Shown: piece by piece, positions 54,545 through 63,484 of the stretch
Layout: each line of letters opens with the position of its first letter
How positions within the stretch are numbered: the first letter of the stretch is position 1
Assembly: GCF_003052515.2 (NCBI RefSeq)
Contig: NZ_QARE02000009.1
Span: 169,948-233,947, forward strand
Length of the DNA stretch: 64,000 bases
Origin: Pseudomonas sp. RIT409
Lineage (GTDB): Bacteria > Pseudomonadota > Gammaproteobacteria > Pseudomonadales > Pseudomonadaceae
Direction: 5' to 3'
The notes under the pieces: generated by a model
Told to the model about the DNA's origin: nothing
Seen by the model: only the letters and a program-made list of their open reading frames with translations
The model's database searches: none
Made by a program: the position numbers and the translations under genes

Positions 54545-56047
54545 ATGAAATCAGGCAAGAAAAAAGTCCAGCCCATTGGGCTCAAAGACATCACCATCGT
54601 CGACGATGCAAAGATGCGCAAGGCGATCACCGCCGCAGCATTGGGCAACGCTATGGAGTGGTTCGACTTCGGCGTGTACGGCTTCGTCGCCTACGTGCTG
54701 GGCAAAGTGTTTTTCCCCGACGCAAGCCCCGGCGTGCAGATGATTGCAGCCTTGGCCACCTTTTCGGTGCCGTTCCTGATTCGGCCGCTGGGGGGCGTAT
54801 TCTTCGGTGCGCTAGGGGACAGGTACGGTCGCCAGAAAGTCCTGGCGGCCACCATTGTGATCATGTCGTTGAGCACCACCGCCATCGGCCTGATTCCCTC
54901 CTACGCGTCCATCGGGATCTGGGCGCCCATCCTCTTGCTGTTGGCGAAAATGGCCCAGGGCTTTTCGGTCGGCGGCGAATACACCGGTGCCTCGATCTTC
55001 GTTGCCGAATACGCCCCCGACCGTAAACGCGGGTTCCTCGGCAGTTGGCTGGACTTCGGTTCCATCGCCGGTTTCGTTCTGGGCGCGGGCGTCGTGGTGC
55101 TGATCTCGGCTGTCATCGGCGAGGACCAGTTCCAGGAATGGGGCTGGCGTCTGCCGTTCTTCCTGGCGTTGCCGCTGGGCATGCTGGGGCTTTACCTGCG
55201 CAACGCCCTTGAAGAAACGCCTGCGTTTCAACAGCACGTCGACAAGCTGGAACAAGGCGATCGGGAAGGTCTGTCCGGTGGCCCGAAAGTGTCGTTCAAG
55301 GAGGTCGCGACCCAACACTGGCGCAGCCTGGTGACCTGCATCGGGATCGTGGTGGCAACCAACGTCACCTATTACATGCTGCTCACCTACATGCCGAGCT
55401 ACCTCTCGCACAACCTGCATTACAGCGAGAACCATGGGGTGCTGATCATTATTGCGATCATGGTCGGCATGTTGTTCGTTCAACCCCTGATCGGCTTCCT
55501 CAGCGACAAGATCGGCCGCAAGCCTTTCATTATCGTGGGCAGCATCGCGCTGTTCGTTCTGTCGATCCCGGCGTTCATGCTGATCATCAGTGGCAAGATC
55601 GCTTTGATCTTCGCGGGCCTGTTGATCCTCGCCGTGGTGCTCAACTTCTTCATCGGCGTGATGGCCTCCACCCTTCCTGCGATGTTTCCCACCCACATTC
55701 GCTACAGCGCGCTGGCCAGCGCATTCAACGTGTCGGTATTGATCGCTGGCCTGACCCCGACGGCCGCGGCGTGGCTGGTGGAAAGCACCGATAACCTGTA
55801 CATGCCAGCGTATTACCTGATGGTCATCGCGGTCATCGGCCTGGTCACGGGTGTCACCATGAAAGAAACCGCTAACCGACCGCTGCGGGGTGCCGCGCCT
55901 GCGGCTTCGGATATCCAGGAGGCGCGAGAACTGCTGCAAGAGCACCATGACAACATCGAGCAGAAGATCGAAGACATCGACGCGCAAATCGCCGAACTGG
56001 AGGCCAAGCGCAAGGAACTGGCACAGCAGCATCCTCGCATCGACTGA
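54545..56047 (+). CDS. proP: Proline/betaine (osmoprotectant):H+ symporter ProP
   Basis: A 500-residue MFS osmosensor, exactly the E. coli ProP length. Family marks: AALGNAMEWFDFGVYGFVAYVLGK in helix 1, FFGALGDRYGRQKVL, and KMAQGFSVGGEYTGASIFVAEYAP. The C-terminus has the antiparallel coiled coil (EHHDNIEQKIEDIDAQIAEL) that tunes ProP osmolality response. ATG 54545 is preferred over an in-frame ATG at 54455, which would add 30 unrelated residues. Confidence 0.9.
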   Translation: MKSGKKKVQPIGLKDITIVDDAKMRKAITAAALGNAMEWFDFGVYGFVAYVLGKVFFPDASPGVQMIAALATFSVPFLIRPLGGVFFGALGDRYGRQKVLAATIVIMSLSTTAIGLIPSYASIGIWAPILLLLAKMAQGFSVGGEYTGASIFVAEYAPDRKRGFLGSWLDFGSIAGFVLGAGVVVLISAVIGEDQFQEWGWRLPFFLALPLGMLGLYLRNALEETPAFQQHVDKLEQGDREGLSGGPKVSFKEVATQHWRSLVTCIGIVVATNVTYYMLLTYMPSYLSHNLHYSENHGVLIIIAIMVGMLFVQPLIGFLSDKIGRKPFIIVGSIALFVLSIPAFMLIISGKIALIFAGLLILAVVLNFFIGVMASTLPAMFPTHIRYSALASAFNVSVLIAGLTPTAAAWLVESTDNLYMPAYYLMVIAVIGLVTGVTMKETANRPLRGAAPAASDIQEARELLQEHHDNIEQKIEDIDAQIAELEAKRKELAQQHPRID

Positions 56048-56221
56048 TGCCCTCTCGTGCCCCTGCCCAGGGGCACGCCCCTTCAGAAGCGGCGGACGGG
56101 GGGCCCATTCGTAGCGGCCAAGCGATCGACTACAAATGCGCGCGTCTGCCCCGCCGTAAAAAAGCAGCGCAGTCAGCCGGTTTTTTTTATCATGCCGTCC
56201 TCCCCGCACGATGAGACTGCC

Positions 56222-56713
56222 ATGACCGCCCCCGTTTTTCGCACCGCCACCCTGGCCGATGTCGAGCGCTGCTTCGAGATCGAAACCACGGCCTATGAGG
56301 GTGATGAAGCCGCCACCCGTGAGAAGATCGCGATCCGCATCGCCCAATACCCGGAAGGTTTTCTGATCATGGAGCTGGCCGGGCAGATCATCGGCTTCAT
56401 CAATTGTGGCTGCGCCCATCAAGTAGTGATGTCCGATGAAGCGTTCAAGGAGTTGGTCGGTCATGACAGTGCGGCGCCGAACGCGGTCATCATGTCCGTG
56501 GTGATCGACCCAGCCCATCAAGGCAAAGGCTACGCCAGCCTGATGATGCGCACCTTCGTCGAGCGCCTGCGTGCGCTGGGCAAACGCACGATCCACCTGA
56601 TGTGCAAGGAACGGCACGTCGAGCTGTATGCGCGCATGGGCTACCAGTACGTGAAACCTTCCGAATCGGACCATGGCGGCATGGCCTGGCATGAAATGGT
56701 CATGACGCTGTAG
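56222..56713 (+). CDS. GNAT N-acetyltransferase, arylalkylamine-acetyltransferase-like
   Basis: A 163-residue GNAT: RTATLADVERCFEIETTAYE at the start, acetyl-CoA loop SVVIDPAHQGKGYASLMM, and ERHVELYARMGYQYVKPSE at the end. The His-rich GCAHQVVMSDEAF insertion and HGGMAWHEM terminus resemble the AANAT branch acting on aromatic amines. ATG 56222 is used; an upstream ATG (56192) has no ribosome site. Convergent with trmK (5-bp gap). Confidence 0.8.
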   Translation: MTAPVFRTATLADVERCFEIETTAYEGDEAATREKIAIRIAQYPEGFLIMELAGQIIGFINCGCAHQVVMSDEAFKELVGHDSAAPNAVIMSVVIDPAHQGKGYASLMMRTFVERLRALGKRTIHLMCKERHVELYARMGYQYVKPSESDHGGMAWHEMVMTL

Positions 56714-56718
56714 ACCCT

Positions 56719-57435
56719 TCAGTTTCCTGACGTGCTGCCTACGCCGAGCATGTCGCTGATCCACCGCACTTCCCTTTCGATGGCGTCCACTTTCTCGCCG
56801 GGCACCGGCCGCCGGGCGCGAGCGAAATCGGCCAGCGTTCGTTGCCGGCCTTCGAGCAGGCGCTGCCACTTGAGCAGAAATGCCGCGGGGCGGGATTGCA
56901 GCAAAAGCGGGCCGAAATACAACGCTTCGGGGCTGTAGCGAACGGGCCCGGTGCGCTCGGCGACGATGATTTCGTAATCGAAACGGTTTTCCCGCAAGAC
57001 CTCTTCGTGAAGAATGCGGTAGCAGTTATCCATCAGCCATTGGCGCAGGGGCTGCTCGCCGCCATTGGGTTGCAGAATCAGGCGCTCCTGGCCGGTCAGC
57101 CGCTCGTGGTCGCGGTCGAGGATGTCGCGAATGGTTTCGCCGCCCATCCCGCACAGGCTGACGGCGGTGATACCGTCACCCGGTTCAATGGCGGCCAGTC
57201 CATCGGCCAGACGCACCCGGACGGTCCCTTCCAGGCCGTTATCACGCACGGTCCGCAGGGCGGCAGCGAAAGGCGTCTGCGCTACCTCCCCCGCCACGGC
57301 AGCTTCGATGAGCCCGCGACGCTTCAAGGCCACCGGCAGATACGCATGGTCGGAGCCAATGTCGGCGAGGCGCGCGCCCCTTGGCACGCACTGCGCAACG
57401 CGCTCGAGGCGGGCGGACAATAGCTGTTCGTTCAT
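56719..57435 (-). CDS. trmK: tRNA (adenine-N1)-methyltransferase TrmK family
   Basis: A 238-residue SAM-dependent methyltransferase: SAM motif LADIGSDHAYLPVAL, the motif SLCGMGGETIRDIL, and LILQPNGGEQPLRQWL where QPN replaces the usual catalytic tetrapeptide, as in TrmK. The family methylates A22 in tRNA. The ATG at 57435 is chosen because AGGA is 10 nt upstream, while the ATG at 57441 is too close to it. Confidence 0.85.
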   Translation of the reverse strand: MNEQLLSARLERVAQCVPRGARLADIGSDHAYLPVALKRRGLIEAAVAGEVAQTPFAAALRTVRDNGLEGTVRVRLADGLAAIEPGDGITAVSLCGMGGETIRDILDRDHERLTGQERLILQPNGGEQPLRQWLMDNCYRILHEEVLRENRFDYEIIVAERTGPVRYSPEALYFGPLLLQSRPAAFLLKWQRLLEGRQRTLADFARARRPVPGEKVDAIEREVRWISDMLGVGSTSGN

Positions 57436-57562
57436 GGGCATATTCCTGGAGGGGTCGATCCTGACCCTTTACTCAACTTTTACGGAACGCAGACGTTCCT
57501 TTACAGCGATTCGGGGTTTCATGACTCCATGGCGAACCCAATACCTCGCCTGAGGAGACACC

Positions 57563-57901
57563 ATGATTTCTAAGATGACAAAAGCCCTGATCCTGTCCGG
57601 TTGCCTGGTCGCTGCGGGTGCCGCATCGGCCGCCGATCGCGACGTCGTCGTGCCGGTCATCGCCGGGGCCGCAGTGGGTGCGGTATTGGCCACGGTGATC
57701 AGCGGCTCGGGCCATGATCACCACCGCCCCGATTATCGGGATTATCGGCCTCGCCCGCGTTACCAGCCGGTGTATCAGCCGGTGGCCTACGTGCCCGTCG
57801 CGCCACGCCGGTTCGCACCGCCACCCCCTCCGCCGCCACACGCCTGGCACCCGCGGGGCCATGACTATCACGTCGACTACCGCAGGGACAATCGCTGGTA
57901 G
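57563..57901 (+). CDS. Small exported Pro/His/Tyr-rich protein
   Basis: A 112-residue protein with a signal peptide (cleavage near A-S-A, about residue 23), a Gly/Val/Ala hydrophobic segment (VVPVIAGAAVGAVLATVISG) that may anchor it, then a tail rich in His, Tyr, Arg and Pro (HDHHRPDYRDYRPRPRYQ and a run of eight Pro-rich residues). The tail could bind metal or cell wall; no family assigned. GGAG lies 5 nt before ATG. Confidence 0.65.
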   Translation: MISKMTKALILSGCLVAAGAASAADRDVVVPVIAGAAVGAVLATVISGSGHDHHRPDYRDYRPRPRYQPVYQPVAYVPVAPRRFAPPPPPPPHAWHPRGHDYHVDYRRDNRW

Positions 57902-57910
57902 ACGCCCACA

Positions 57911-57939
57911 AAAAAGGCCAGCTATTTAGCTGGCCTTTT
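57911..57939. terminator. Bidirectional intrinsic terminator
   Basis: AAAAA-GGCCAGCT-attt-AGCTGGCC-TTTT: an 8-bp perfect stem with a 4-nt loop and A/T tracts on both sides. It ends the small exported protein gene on the plus strand and the tRNA-Asn transcript on the minus strand. Confidence 0.9.
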
Positions 57940-57951
57940 CCGTCTTCTATG

Positions 57952-58027
<76 letters not shown>

Positions 58028-58121
58028 ATGCGAGCTATCTTACTGATTGAAAAAGGGAAGTCAAGCAACCGGTCGAAAAAAATCGAAGGACGCCCTGACA
58101 CAGGATCGAGGCGTCCACTGA

Positions 58122-59513
58122 TCAGCGACGATCCAGCCACACCGTCTGGGCGTTGCAGAACTCACGAATGCCAAAATGCGACAGTTCGCGGCCAAAACCG
58201 CTTTTCTTCACGCCGCCAATCGGCACCCGTGCGTCGGACGCGGTGTAGCCGTTGATGAATACGCCACCGGTTTCCAGCCGAGCCGCGATGTCGCGCGCCT
58301 TGGTCACGTCAGCGCTCCAGACGCTGCCTGCCAGGCCGAATTCGCTGTCGTTGGCCAAGGCCACCGCGTGGTCGGCGTCGCGGGCGGCAATCAGCGAGGC
58401 CACCGGGCCGAACAGCTCTTCCTTGAAAGAGGTCATGCCCGGGCGTACGTTCGCCAGGACAGTGGGCGCGTAGTAGTTGCCTTTTCCTGGCAGCTTCTCG
58501 CCGCCGAGCAACAGCGTCGCGCCCTCCTCCAGGGTCTTGAGGACCTGGCCGTGCAACTCGTCGCGCAAGTCGTATCGGGCCATCGGGCCGATATAGTGCG
58601 CTTCATCCAAAGGGTCACCAACCTTGAGTGCGTTGACCGCCGCAACGAACTTCTCGGTGAACACCGGCAACACGCTTTCTTCCACGATGATGCGCTTGGC
58701 CGCGACGCAGATCTGGCCGCTGTTTTGGTAGCGACCGACAGTGGCCGCCTTCACCGCCTCGTCCAGATCGGCGTCGGCCAGCACGATGAACGGGTCGGAG
58801 CCGCCCAGCTCCAGCACACACTTCTTCAACGCAGCGCCGGCCTGTGCGGCAATGGCAGCGCCCGCCCGGACGCTGCCCGTTACCGCTACCGCAGCGATGC
58901 GCGGATCGGCAATGGCGCTGGACACGCCTTCGTTGCCGACGTTGATCACTTCAAACACGCCCTCGGGGAGCCCGGCTTCAGCCCAGGCCTCGCGCAGCAG
59001 GTAGGCGCTGCCCATGACGTTGGGGGCGTGCTTGAGCACGTAGGTGTTGCCCGCAAGGATCATCGGAATCGCGCTGCGCATGACTTGCCAGATGGGGAAA
59101 TTCCACGGCATGACCGCCAGAATCGGCCCCAGTGGCAGGTAGTCGATGTAAGCCTTGTCGTTTTCCACCGGGGTCTTTTCAGGGGCCAGCATGGCGGGGC
59201 CATGCTCGGCGTACCACTCGCAGGTCACGGCGGTCTTTTCCACTTCGGCGCGCGCCTGGGCAATAGGCTTGCCCATTTCCGCCGTCATCATCCGCGCCAG
59301 GGCGTCGGCCTTGTGACGCAGCACCTGGGCGATGGCGCGCAGTTGTGCGGCGCGTGTGCTGACCGGTTGCCTGCGCCACTGACTGAAACCGGCCGCAGCG
59401 CGCGCCAGCGAGCGTTCCAGATCGGCAGCCTGCTCGAAAGGGTATTCAGCGAACACCTCACCGGTGGCCGGGTTCAGGGAGATGGCATGGGTCGACGATG
59501 CGTGTACGGACAT
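58122..59513 (-). CDS. sad: NAD(P)-dependent succinate-semialdehyde dehydrogenase (Sad/YneI-like)
   Basis: A 463-residue aldehyde dehydrogenase. Catalytic Cys269 sits in NSGQICVAAKR, the general base Glu in VLELGGSDPFIVLAD, and the oxyanion Asn in MPWNFPIWQVMRSAIP. Closest in style to E. coli Sad (YneI): short N-terminus and C-terminus KKSGFGRELSHFGIREFCN. It oxidises succinate semialdehyde to succinate. The ATG at 59513 has GGAGG 8 nt upstream. Divergent from a LysR gene with a PtrR-like sequence, the same pairing as in E. coli. Confidence 0.82.
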   Translation of the reverse strand: MSVHASSTHAISLNPATGEVFAEYPFEQAADLERSLARAAAGFSQWRRQPVSTRAAQLRAIAQVLRHKADALARMMTAEMGKPIAQARAEVEKTAVTCEWYAEHGPAMLAPEKTPVENDKAYIDYLPLGPILAVMPWNFPIWQVMRSAIPMILAGNTYVLKHAPNVMGSAYLLREAWAEAGLPEGVFEVINVGNEGVSSAIADPRIAAVAVTGSVRAGAAIAAQAGAALKKCVLELGGSDPFIVLADADLDEAVKAATVGRYQNSGQICVAAKRIIVEESVLPVFTEKFVAAVNALKVGDPLDEAHYIGPMARYDLRDELHGQVLKTLEEGATLLLGGEKLPGKGNYYAPTVLANVRPGMTSFKEELFGPVASLIAARDADHAVALANDSEFGLAGSVWSADVTKARDIAARLETGGVFINGYTASDARVPIGGVKKSGFGRELSHFGIREFCNAQTVWLDRR

Positions 59514-59606
59514 GGCGATAGCCTCCAATAAGGGTTGATCTTCAACCGCGAGCGGCTGCCCGTTGCTGAAGTCCTGGCGCCACGATAGGCTCTGGAAGAA
59601 TTTTCC

Positions 59607-59623
59607 GATAATGAATAATTATC
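59607..59623. promoter_or_regulatory. LysR-type dyad between sad and lysR
   Basis: GATAATGAATAATTATC is a perfect 6+5+6 inverted repeat that includes a T-N11-A LysR box. It lies 94 bp from the sad start and 40 bp from the lysR start, fitting co-regulation of both divergent genes. Confidence 0.6.
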
Positions 59624-59662
59624 AAAAATACATTCTCTAAAAGAGAAAGAAGGCAATCTCCC

Positions 59663-60577
59663 GTGGACCTGACACAACTCGAACTGTTCAAAGCCATCGC
59701 CGAGGAAGGCAGCATCACCGCCGCCGCCCAGCGCCTGCACCGCGTGCCCTCGAACCTGACCACCCGCATCAAGCAACTCGAGCAGGAACTGGGGGTCGAC
59801 CTGTTCATCCGTGAAAAGCTGCGGCTGCGCCTGTCCGCCACTGGCAGGACCTTTCTGGAATACACCCGGCGCATTCTGGAGCTGGTCGAGGAAGCCAGAC
59901 AGGCGACGTCCGGCTCCGAACCCCAAGGCGTGTTTTCCCTCGGATCAATGGAAAGCACGGCGGCAGTGCGGATTCCTTCGCTGCTGGCGGCCTTTCACCA
60001 ACGCTACCCCAAGGTCGAGCTGGACCTGTCCACCGGCCCGTCAGGCGACATGATCGATGGCGTGCTGTCCGGCCGGCTCAGTGCCGCGTTCGTCGATGGC
60101 CCCCTGCGCCATCCTGATCTGGAAGGGATCGAGTTATTCGAAGAAGAGATGTTGTTGATCACCGCCGCCAGCCACATGCCGGTAACCCGTGCTCAGGATG
60201 TCAGCAGCAAGACGGTCTACGCCTTTCGCCAGAACTGCTCATACCGCCGGCACTTCGAGGCGTGGTTCAAGGCGGACATGGCGACGCCGGGCAAGATTTT
60301 CGAGATGGAGTCCTACCATGGAATGCTGGCCTGCGTGACGGCGGGCGCCGGGGTGGCGATGGTGCCGCGCAGCATGCTGGAAAGCATGCCGGGCAGTCGT
60401 AACGTCAATGCGTATCCTCTGAACGAAGAATTCCGCTACCTCAACATTTGGTTGACGTGGCGCCGCGGTGTTCGCTCGCCTGCGCTCAATGCCTTTATCG
60501 ACCTGGTACAAGGCGCCGTCGGCACGGCGCCTGTTGGCCGGACGCCCTCGTTACACGCAAATCAAGCGCAGTTGTAA
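59663..60577 (+). CDS. LysR-family regulator, PtrR/YneJ-like
   Basis: A 304-residue LTTR: winged helix at 1-60 ([20 protein letters not shown], then [20 protein letters not shown]) and an effector domain (about 90-295). The [13 protein letters not shown] recognition helix and the divergent sad gene match the E. coli PtrR-Sad pair, where PtrR represses sad. Its 3' end overlaps the convergent RibD-like gene by 16 nt. Confidence 0.8.
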   Translation: MDLTQLELFKAIAEEGSITAAAQRLHRVPSNLTTRIKQLEQELGVDLFIREKLRLRLSATGRTFLEYTRRILELVEEARQATSGSEPQGVFSLGSMESTAAVRIPSLLAAFHQRYPKVELDLSTGPSGDMIDGVLSGRLSAAFVDGPLRHPDLEGIELFEEEMLLITAASHMPVTRAQDVSSKTVYAFRQNCSYRRHFEAWFKADMATPGKIFEMESYHGMLACVTAGAGVAMVPRSMLESMPGSRNVNAYPLNEEFRYLNIWLTWRRGVRSPALNAFIDLVQGAVGTAPVGRTPSLHANQAQL

Positions 60578-61248
60578 CGCAGCCAGACCGCGCCGCCTTC
60601 CTGCACTTCGGCGCTGGTAAGTTTCAGGTGTGCGGCCTGCTGCCACGCCTGGGGCGAGACTTCGAAGGAAGCCGGATGCTCGCCACGGCCATCGATGAGC
60701 GGCAACACCAATACGCTGACCTCATCCACCAGACCGGCGTTGACGAAGGATCCGCTGACATGCGGCCCGCCTTCCACGATAAAGCGCTGGCAGCCCAGTT
60801 CCTCGCTCAAGCGTTCCACTGCCTGGGCGAGATCGATCGTCTGCTTGCCCGCGAACACGTAGGACACCCCCACCGATTGCAAGTACGCCAGGTAATCGTC
60901 CGCGACCGCCTCCGTCAGAACCTCCACGACATGGGAGCCCAGCGCCTCGTTGGACTTCCAGGCCACCTTGCCCTGTGGATCGATCGAGATCGCGTAGGTC
61001 TCGGCATTACGCTCGACAATGTGCGACGTGCGTGGAATCGGTGAGCTGGCCAGGCCGGTGGGGTAGCCTTCATCGTGGGCGATTTCCTGCATGGTCACGC
61101 GGCCGCAGATCCAGGCATCGAATTCGAACGTTTGCGCCAGGCGCTCGTAGAGGTCGCCCGCGGCCTTTTTGAAGGCACGGTCCCAGCCGTCAGTGAGGGC
61201 GTGACCGTCCAGTGAGGACATCATGTGGCAGATGACATAGGGCTTCAT
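60562..61248 (-). CDS. RibD C-terminal-domain (DHFR-like) reductase
   Basis: A 228-residue stand-alone RibD_C/dihydrofolate-reductase-fold protein: [18 protein letters not shown] at the N-terminus, [16 protein letters not shown], and [29 protein letters not shown] for NADPH binding. No deaminase domain, so not the riboflavin enzyme proper; free-standing members reduce unknown substrates. GGAG lies 6 nt before the ATG. Confidence 0.78.
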   Translation of the reverse strand: MKPYVICHMMSSLDGHALTDGWDRAFKKAAGDLYERLAQTFEFDAWICGRVTMQEIAHDEGYPTGLASSPIPRTSHIVERNAETYAISIDPQGKVAWKSNEALGSHVVEVLTEAVADDYLAYLQSVGVSYVFAGKQTIDLAQAVERLSEELGCQRFIVEGGPHVSGSFVNAGLVDEVSVLVLPLIDGRGEHPASFEVSPQAWQQAAHLKLTSAEVQEGGAVWLRYNCA

Positions 61249-61333
61249 GGAACACTCCAGGCTGTATGAGACTCTGTCAAACGACCTGCCGCGAAAACGG
61301 TTAGTTCAGCCTTTCACGATCAGCGCCCACCCT

Positions 61334-61732
61334 TCACGTCGAACGCCGTACCGCCACGCATTTGATCTCTACCAACAGCCCCGGGCGAGCCAGCTCGCTC
61401 ACGCCGATGCATGTCCACGCACACAGGCCGCGCGGAAAAACTCGGTCCTTCACCGCGCGGAAGACTGCCATGTGCTCGGACATGTTCACGTGATAGGTGG
61501 TCATGTCGACCACGTCAGCGAAGGTGCAACCACCCGCTTCCAACACTTGCCGCAGGTTGTCCCACGCAGCGAGAAACTGGCGTTCGGGGTCCTGGATCAC
61601 CTCAAGGTCCGCGGTGCGGCCGACCTGACCCGCGCAATAAAGCGTGTCGCCCACCATGACGGCCGGGGCGTAACCGGCGCGGTCCGCGATAATTTGCTGA
61701 AAGGGAGGAGTGATAATCGTGCGGTCCGACAT
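61334..61732 (-). CDS. RidA/YjgF-family deaminase-like protein
   Basis: A 132-residue protein of the RidA superfamily: YAPAVMVGDTLYCAGQVGRT, then QFLAAWDNLRQVLEAGGCTFADVVDMTTY and a C-terminal CAWTCIGVSELARPGLLVEIKCVAV. The usual catalytic Arg of the RidA subgroup (in the IxPxxxA context) is replaced by CIGVSELA-type sequence, so imine-deaminase activity is not assured; Rid2-7 members have other roles. Confidence 0.8.
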   Translation of the reverse strand: MSDRTIITPPFQQIIADRAGYAPAVMVGDTLYCAGQVGRTADLEVIQDPERQFLAAWDNLRQVLEAGGCTFADVVDMTTYHVNMSEHMAVFRAVKDRVFPRGLCAWTCIGVSELARPGLLVEIKCVAVRRST

Positions 61733-61857
61733 CGGGGGCTGTCCGGGGTGAAAACTGCGAATCTAGCACCTTCGGCCCGCACTGGCCCGGAAAACGGCAA
61801 CGCCCTCGGCAGATGTTGTGCTGCAGAGGGCGCTGTTCAGTTGCACTGGCGACGCGC

Positions 61858-62886
61858 TTATTTGGTCAGACGGTCATAATCCATTTCACCGGCCACTTCC
61901 CGGAAATTCATGTGGTCCAGTTTTTTACTCTGCTCGGCCAGACGCGCGGCACCGGCCCTGTCGGCTCCGTCGGACGCCAAACCGCGTTCAGGCTGACCAT
62001 TCGCGGCCACGGCGTTTGCACCCACATGATCCGCACCATCGGCGGCTACACGATTGGCACCCACGCGATCCGCACCATCGGCCGCGACGCGGTTGGCGCC
62101 CACGCGGTCCGCTCCATCGGCAGCTACCGAATTTGCCCCCACATGATCGGCGCCGTCCGCTGCCACACGGTTGGCACCGACACGATCAGCGCCATCGGCC
62201 GCTACACGGTTGGCGCCGACACGATCAGCGCCATCGGCCGCTACACGGTTGGCGCCCACGCGATCCGCTCCATCGGCGGCTACCGAATTTGCGCCCACAT
62301 GATCGGCGCCGTCCGCTGCCACACGGTTGGCACCGACGCGATCCGCACCATCTGCCGCTACACGGTTGGCACCCACGCGATCGGCACCATCGGCCGCTAC
62401 ACGGTTGGCGCCCACGCGATCCGCTCCATCGGCGGCTACCGAATTTGCGCCCACATGATCGGCGCCGTCCGCTGCCACACGGTTGGCACCGACGCGATCC
62501 GCTCCATCGGCCGCTACACGGTTGGCGCCCACGCGATCCGCACCATCGGCGGCTACGCGATTGGCACCCACGCGATCCGCTCCATCCGCGGCTACCGAAT
62601 TAGCACCCACATGATCAGCGCCGTCCGCTGCCACCCGAGTGGCACCGACACGATCAGCGCCATCGGCCGCTACACGGTTGGCGCCTACACGATCCGAACC
62701 ATCGGACGCTGTCGCATTGGCGCCGACATGATCGGCGCCGTCGGAGGCGGTCCTGTTGGGCCCGACTTTCTCAGAGCCGTATTCGGCGACCGTTTTGCTG
62801 TCATTGACGTCGGACGCTGCAAAAGCAACGGATACACCCACTGCCAGCACGGAAACCGTGAGGCCCACTATCAATCGTCTTTTCAT
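61858..62886 (-). CDS. Exported protein of twenty 13-residue repeats
   Basis: A 342-residue protein. Signal peptide MKRRLIVGLTVSVLAVGVSV, cleaved near A-F-A. A short linker follows, then exactly 20 consecutive 13-residue units of the type VGANRVAADGADR (61987-62766), then a non-repeat charged C-terminus (EQSKKLDHMNFREVAGEMDY). Units carry either R/H at position 13 and R/S/A/T at position 5 in a higher-order four-unit cycle (52 residues, 156 bp). No Cys, no aromatic residue in the repeats. GGAG lies 8 nt before the ATG at 62886. Family and function are unknown to me. Confidence 0.75.
   Translation of the reverse strand: MKRRLIVGLTVSVLAVGVSVAFAASDVNDSKTVAEYGSEKVGPNRTASDGADHVGANATASDGSDRVGANRVAADGADRVGATRVAADGADHVGANSVAADGADRVGANRVAADGADRVGANRVAADGADRVGANRVAADGADHVGANSVAADGADRVGANRVAADGADRVGANRVAADGADRVGANRVAADGADHVGANSVAADGADRVGANRVAADGADRVGANRVAADGADRVGANRVAADGADHVGANSVAADGADRVGANRVAADGADRVGANRVAADGADHVGANAVAANGQPERGLASDGADRAGAARLAEQSKKLDHMNFREVAGEMDYDRLTK
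61987..62766 (-). repeat. 39-bp tandem repeat array (20 units) inside the exported-protein gene
   Basis: Twenty back-to-back 39-bp units encode the 13-residue repeat. Units are nearly identical, with a 156-bp super-period visible (S-R-R-R pattern repeated three times and a fourth shortened to three units). Unit size is a multiple of three, so gain or loss of units keeps the frame. Confidence 0.92.
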
Positions 62887-63484
62887 AACCGATGCTCCAG
62901 ATGTCATGTCGGTCGGTACGAGCCCACGGCCCGATAGTTGCCTGACTCGACAATAAAACGATGCACTTGAACTCAATAATCAGGTGTTTTTTTGCAACTA
63001 ACGAACTCGGCCAGAACAGCCGGTGGTCGATCACGATCAATGCACTGGCCTGATAGGCTTGTGCCCACACTTGCTCAGGGTAGAACCCTTTCTCCAGGCG
63101 TGCCCGGCAATTCCAGGTTGTCCGCCGAATGGGGTTTCATACCTTACCGAAAGATTCGAGCGAAACCCCGCCCATTAGTTCGTCGGAACGCAATAAAAGC
63201 ACAATTGTGCAAGTTGCCGCCGCTGCAACTTCGAAAAACGCCATTGACGATTCAGTAATAATGCAACGCTCGACATGCCTCAATTAAGTGCACGCCGTGT
63301 TAAACCGGTAATAACCGGACGAGCAAGATGCGTTAACCGATTGATTTGCCGATACTTGGGACAGTGCATGTTGAAACGACGAACAGGCTGAAGCCGCAAC
63401 AATGAAGAAGCCCAAGCCACTGCTTGTGCCATCAGCGGCTTGGGCGGGGTGTGGGACCGCTGCCGGGTGCGGCAGCGGTTAAGA
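62887..63484. other. Gene-less region between repeat protein and transglycosylase
   Basis: 598 bp without a supportable gene. It holds the promoter region of the repeat protein, adjoining palindromes (CACAATTGTG at 63200-63209, then AAGTTGC-N7-GCAACTT at 63211-63231), and two hairpins behind the transglycosylase. The sequence at 63230-63400 shows nothing I recognise. Confidence 0.5.
63410..63445 (-). terminator. Intrinsic terminator of the transglycosylase gene
   Basis: GCCCAAGCC (63410-63418) and GGCTTGGGC (63437-63445) form a 9-bp stem followed on the minus strand by TTCTTC. A second hairpin (ACCGCTGCC/GGCAGCGGT, 63456-63479) lies just after the stop codon. Confidence 0.65.

Noticed and set aside
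54812..56869. A 685-codon minus-strand open frame
   Set aside because: It covers proP and the acetyltransferase gene in antisense; composition (Arg/His/Gln/Gly-rich) is that of a GC-rich shadow frame.
61987..62766. Regularly spaced repeats resembling a CRISPR array
   Set aside because: Units are contiguous with no spacers, translate as one protein, and there are no cas genes.
61813..62937. A 374-codon open frame on the plus strand opposite the repeat protein, itself repetitive (GRYTVGAHAIR type)
   Set aside because: It is the antisense reading of the 39-bp repeat array: a stop-free unit repeated twenty times stays open in other frames. It has no signal peptide, no ribosome site and no family resemblance, whereas the minus frame has all expected features.
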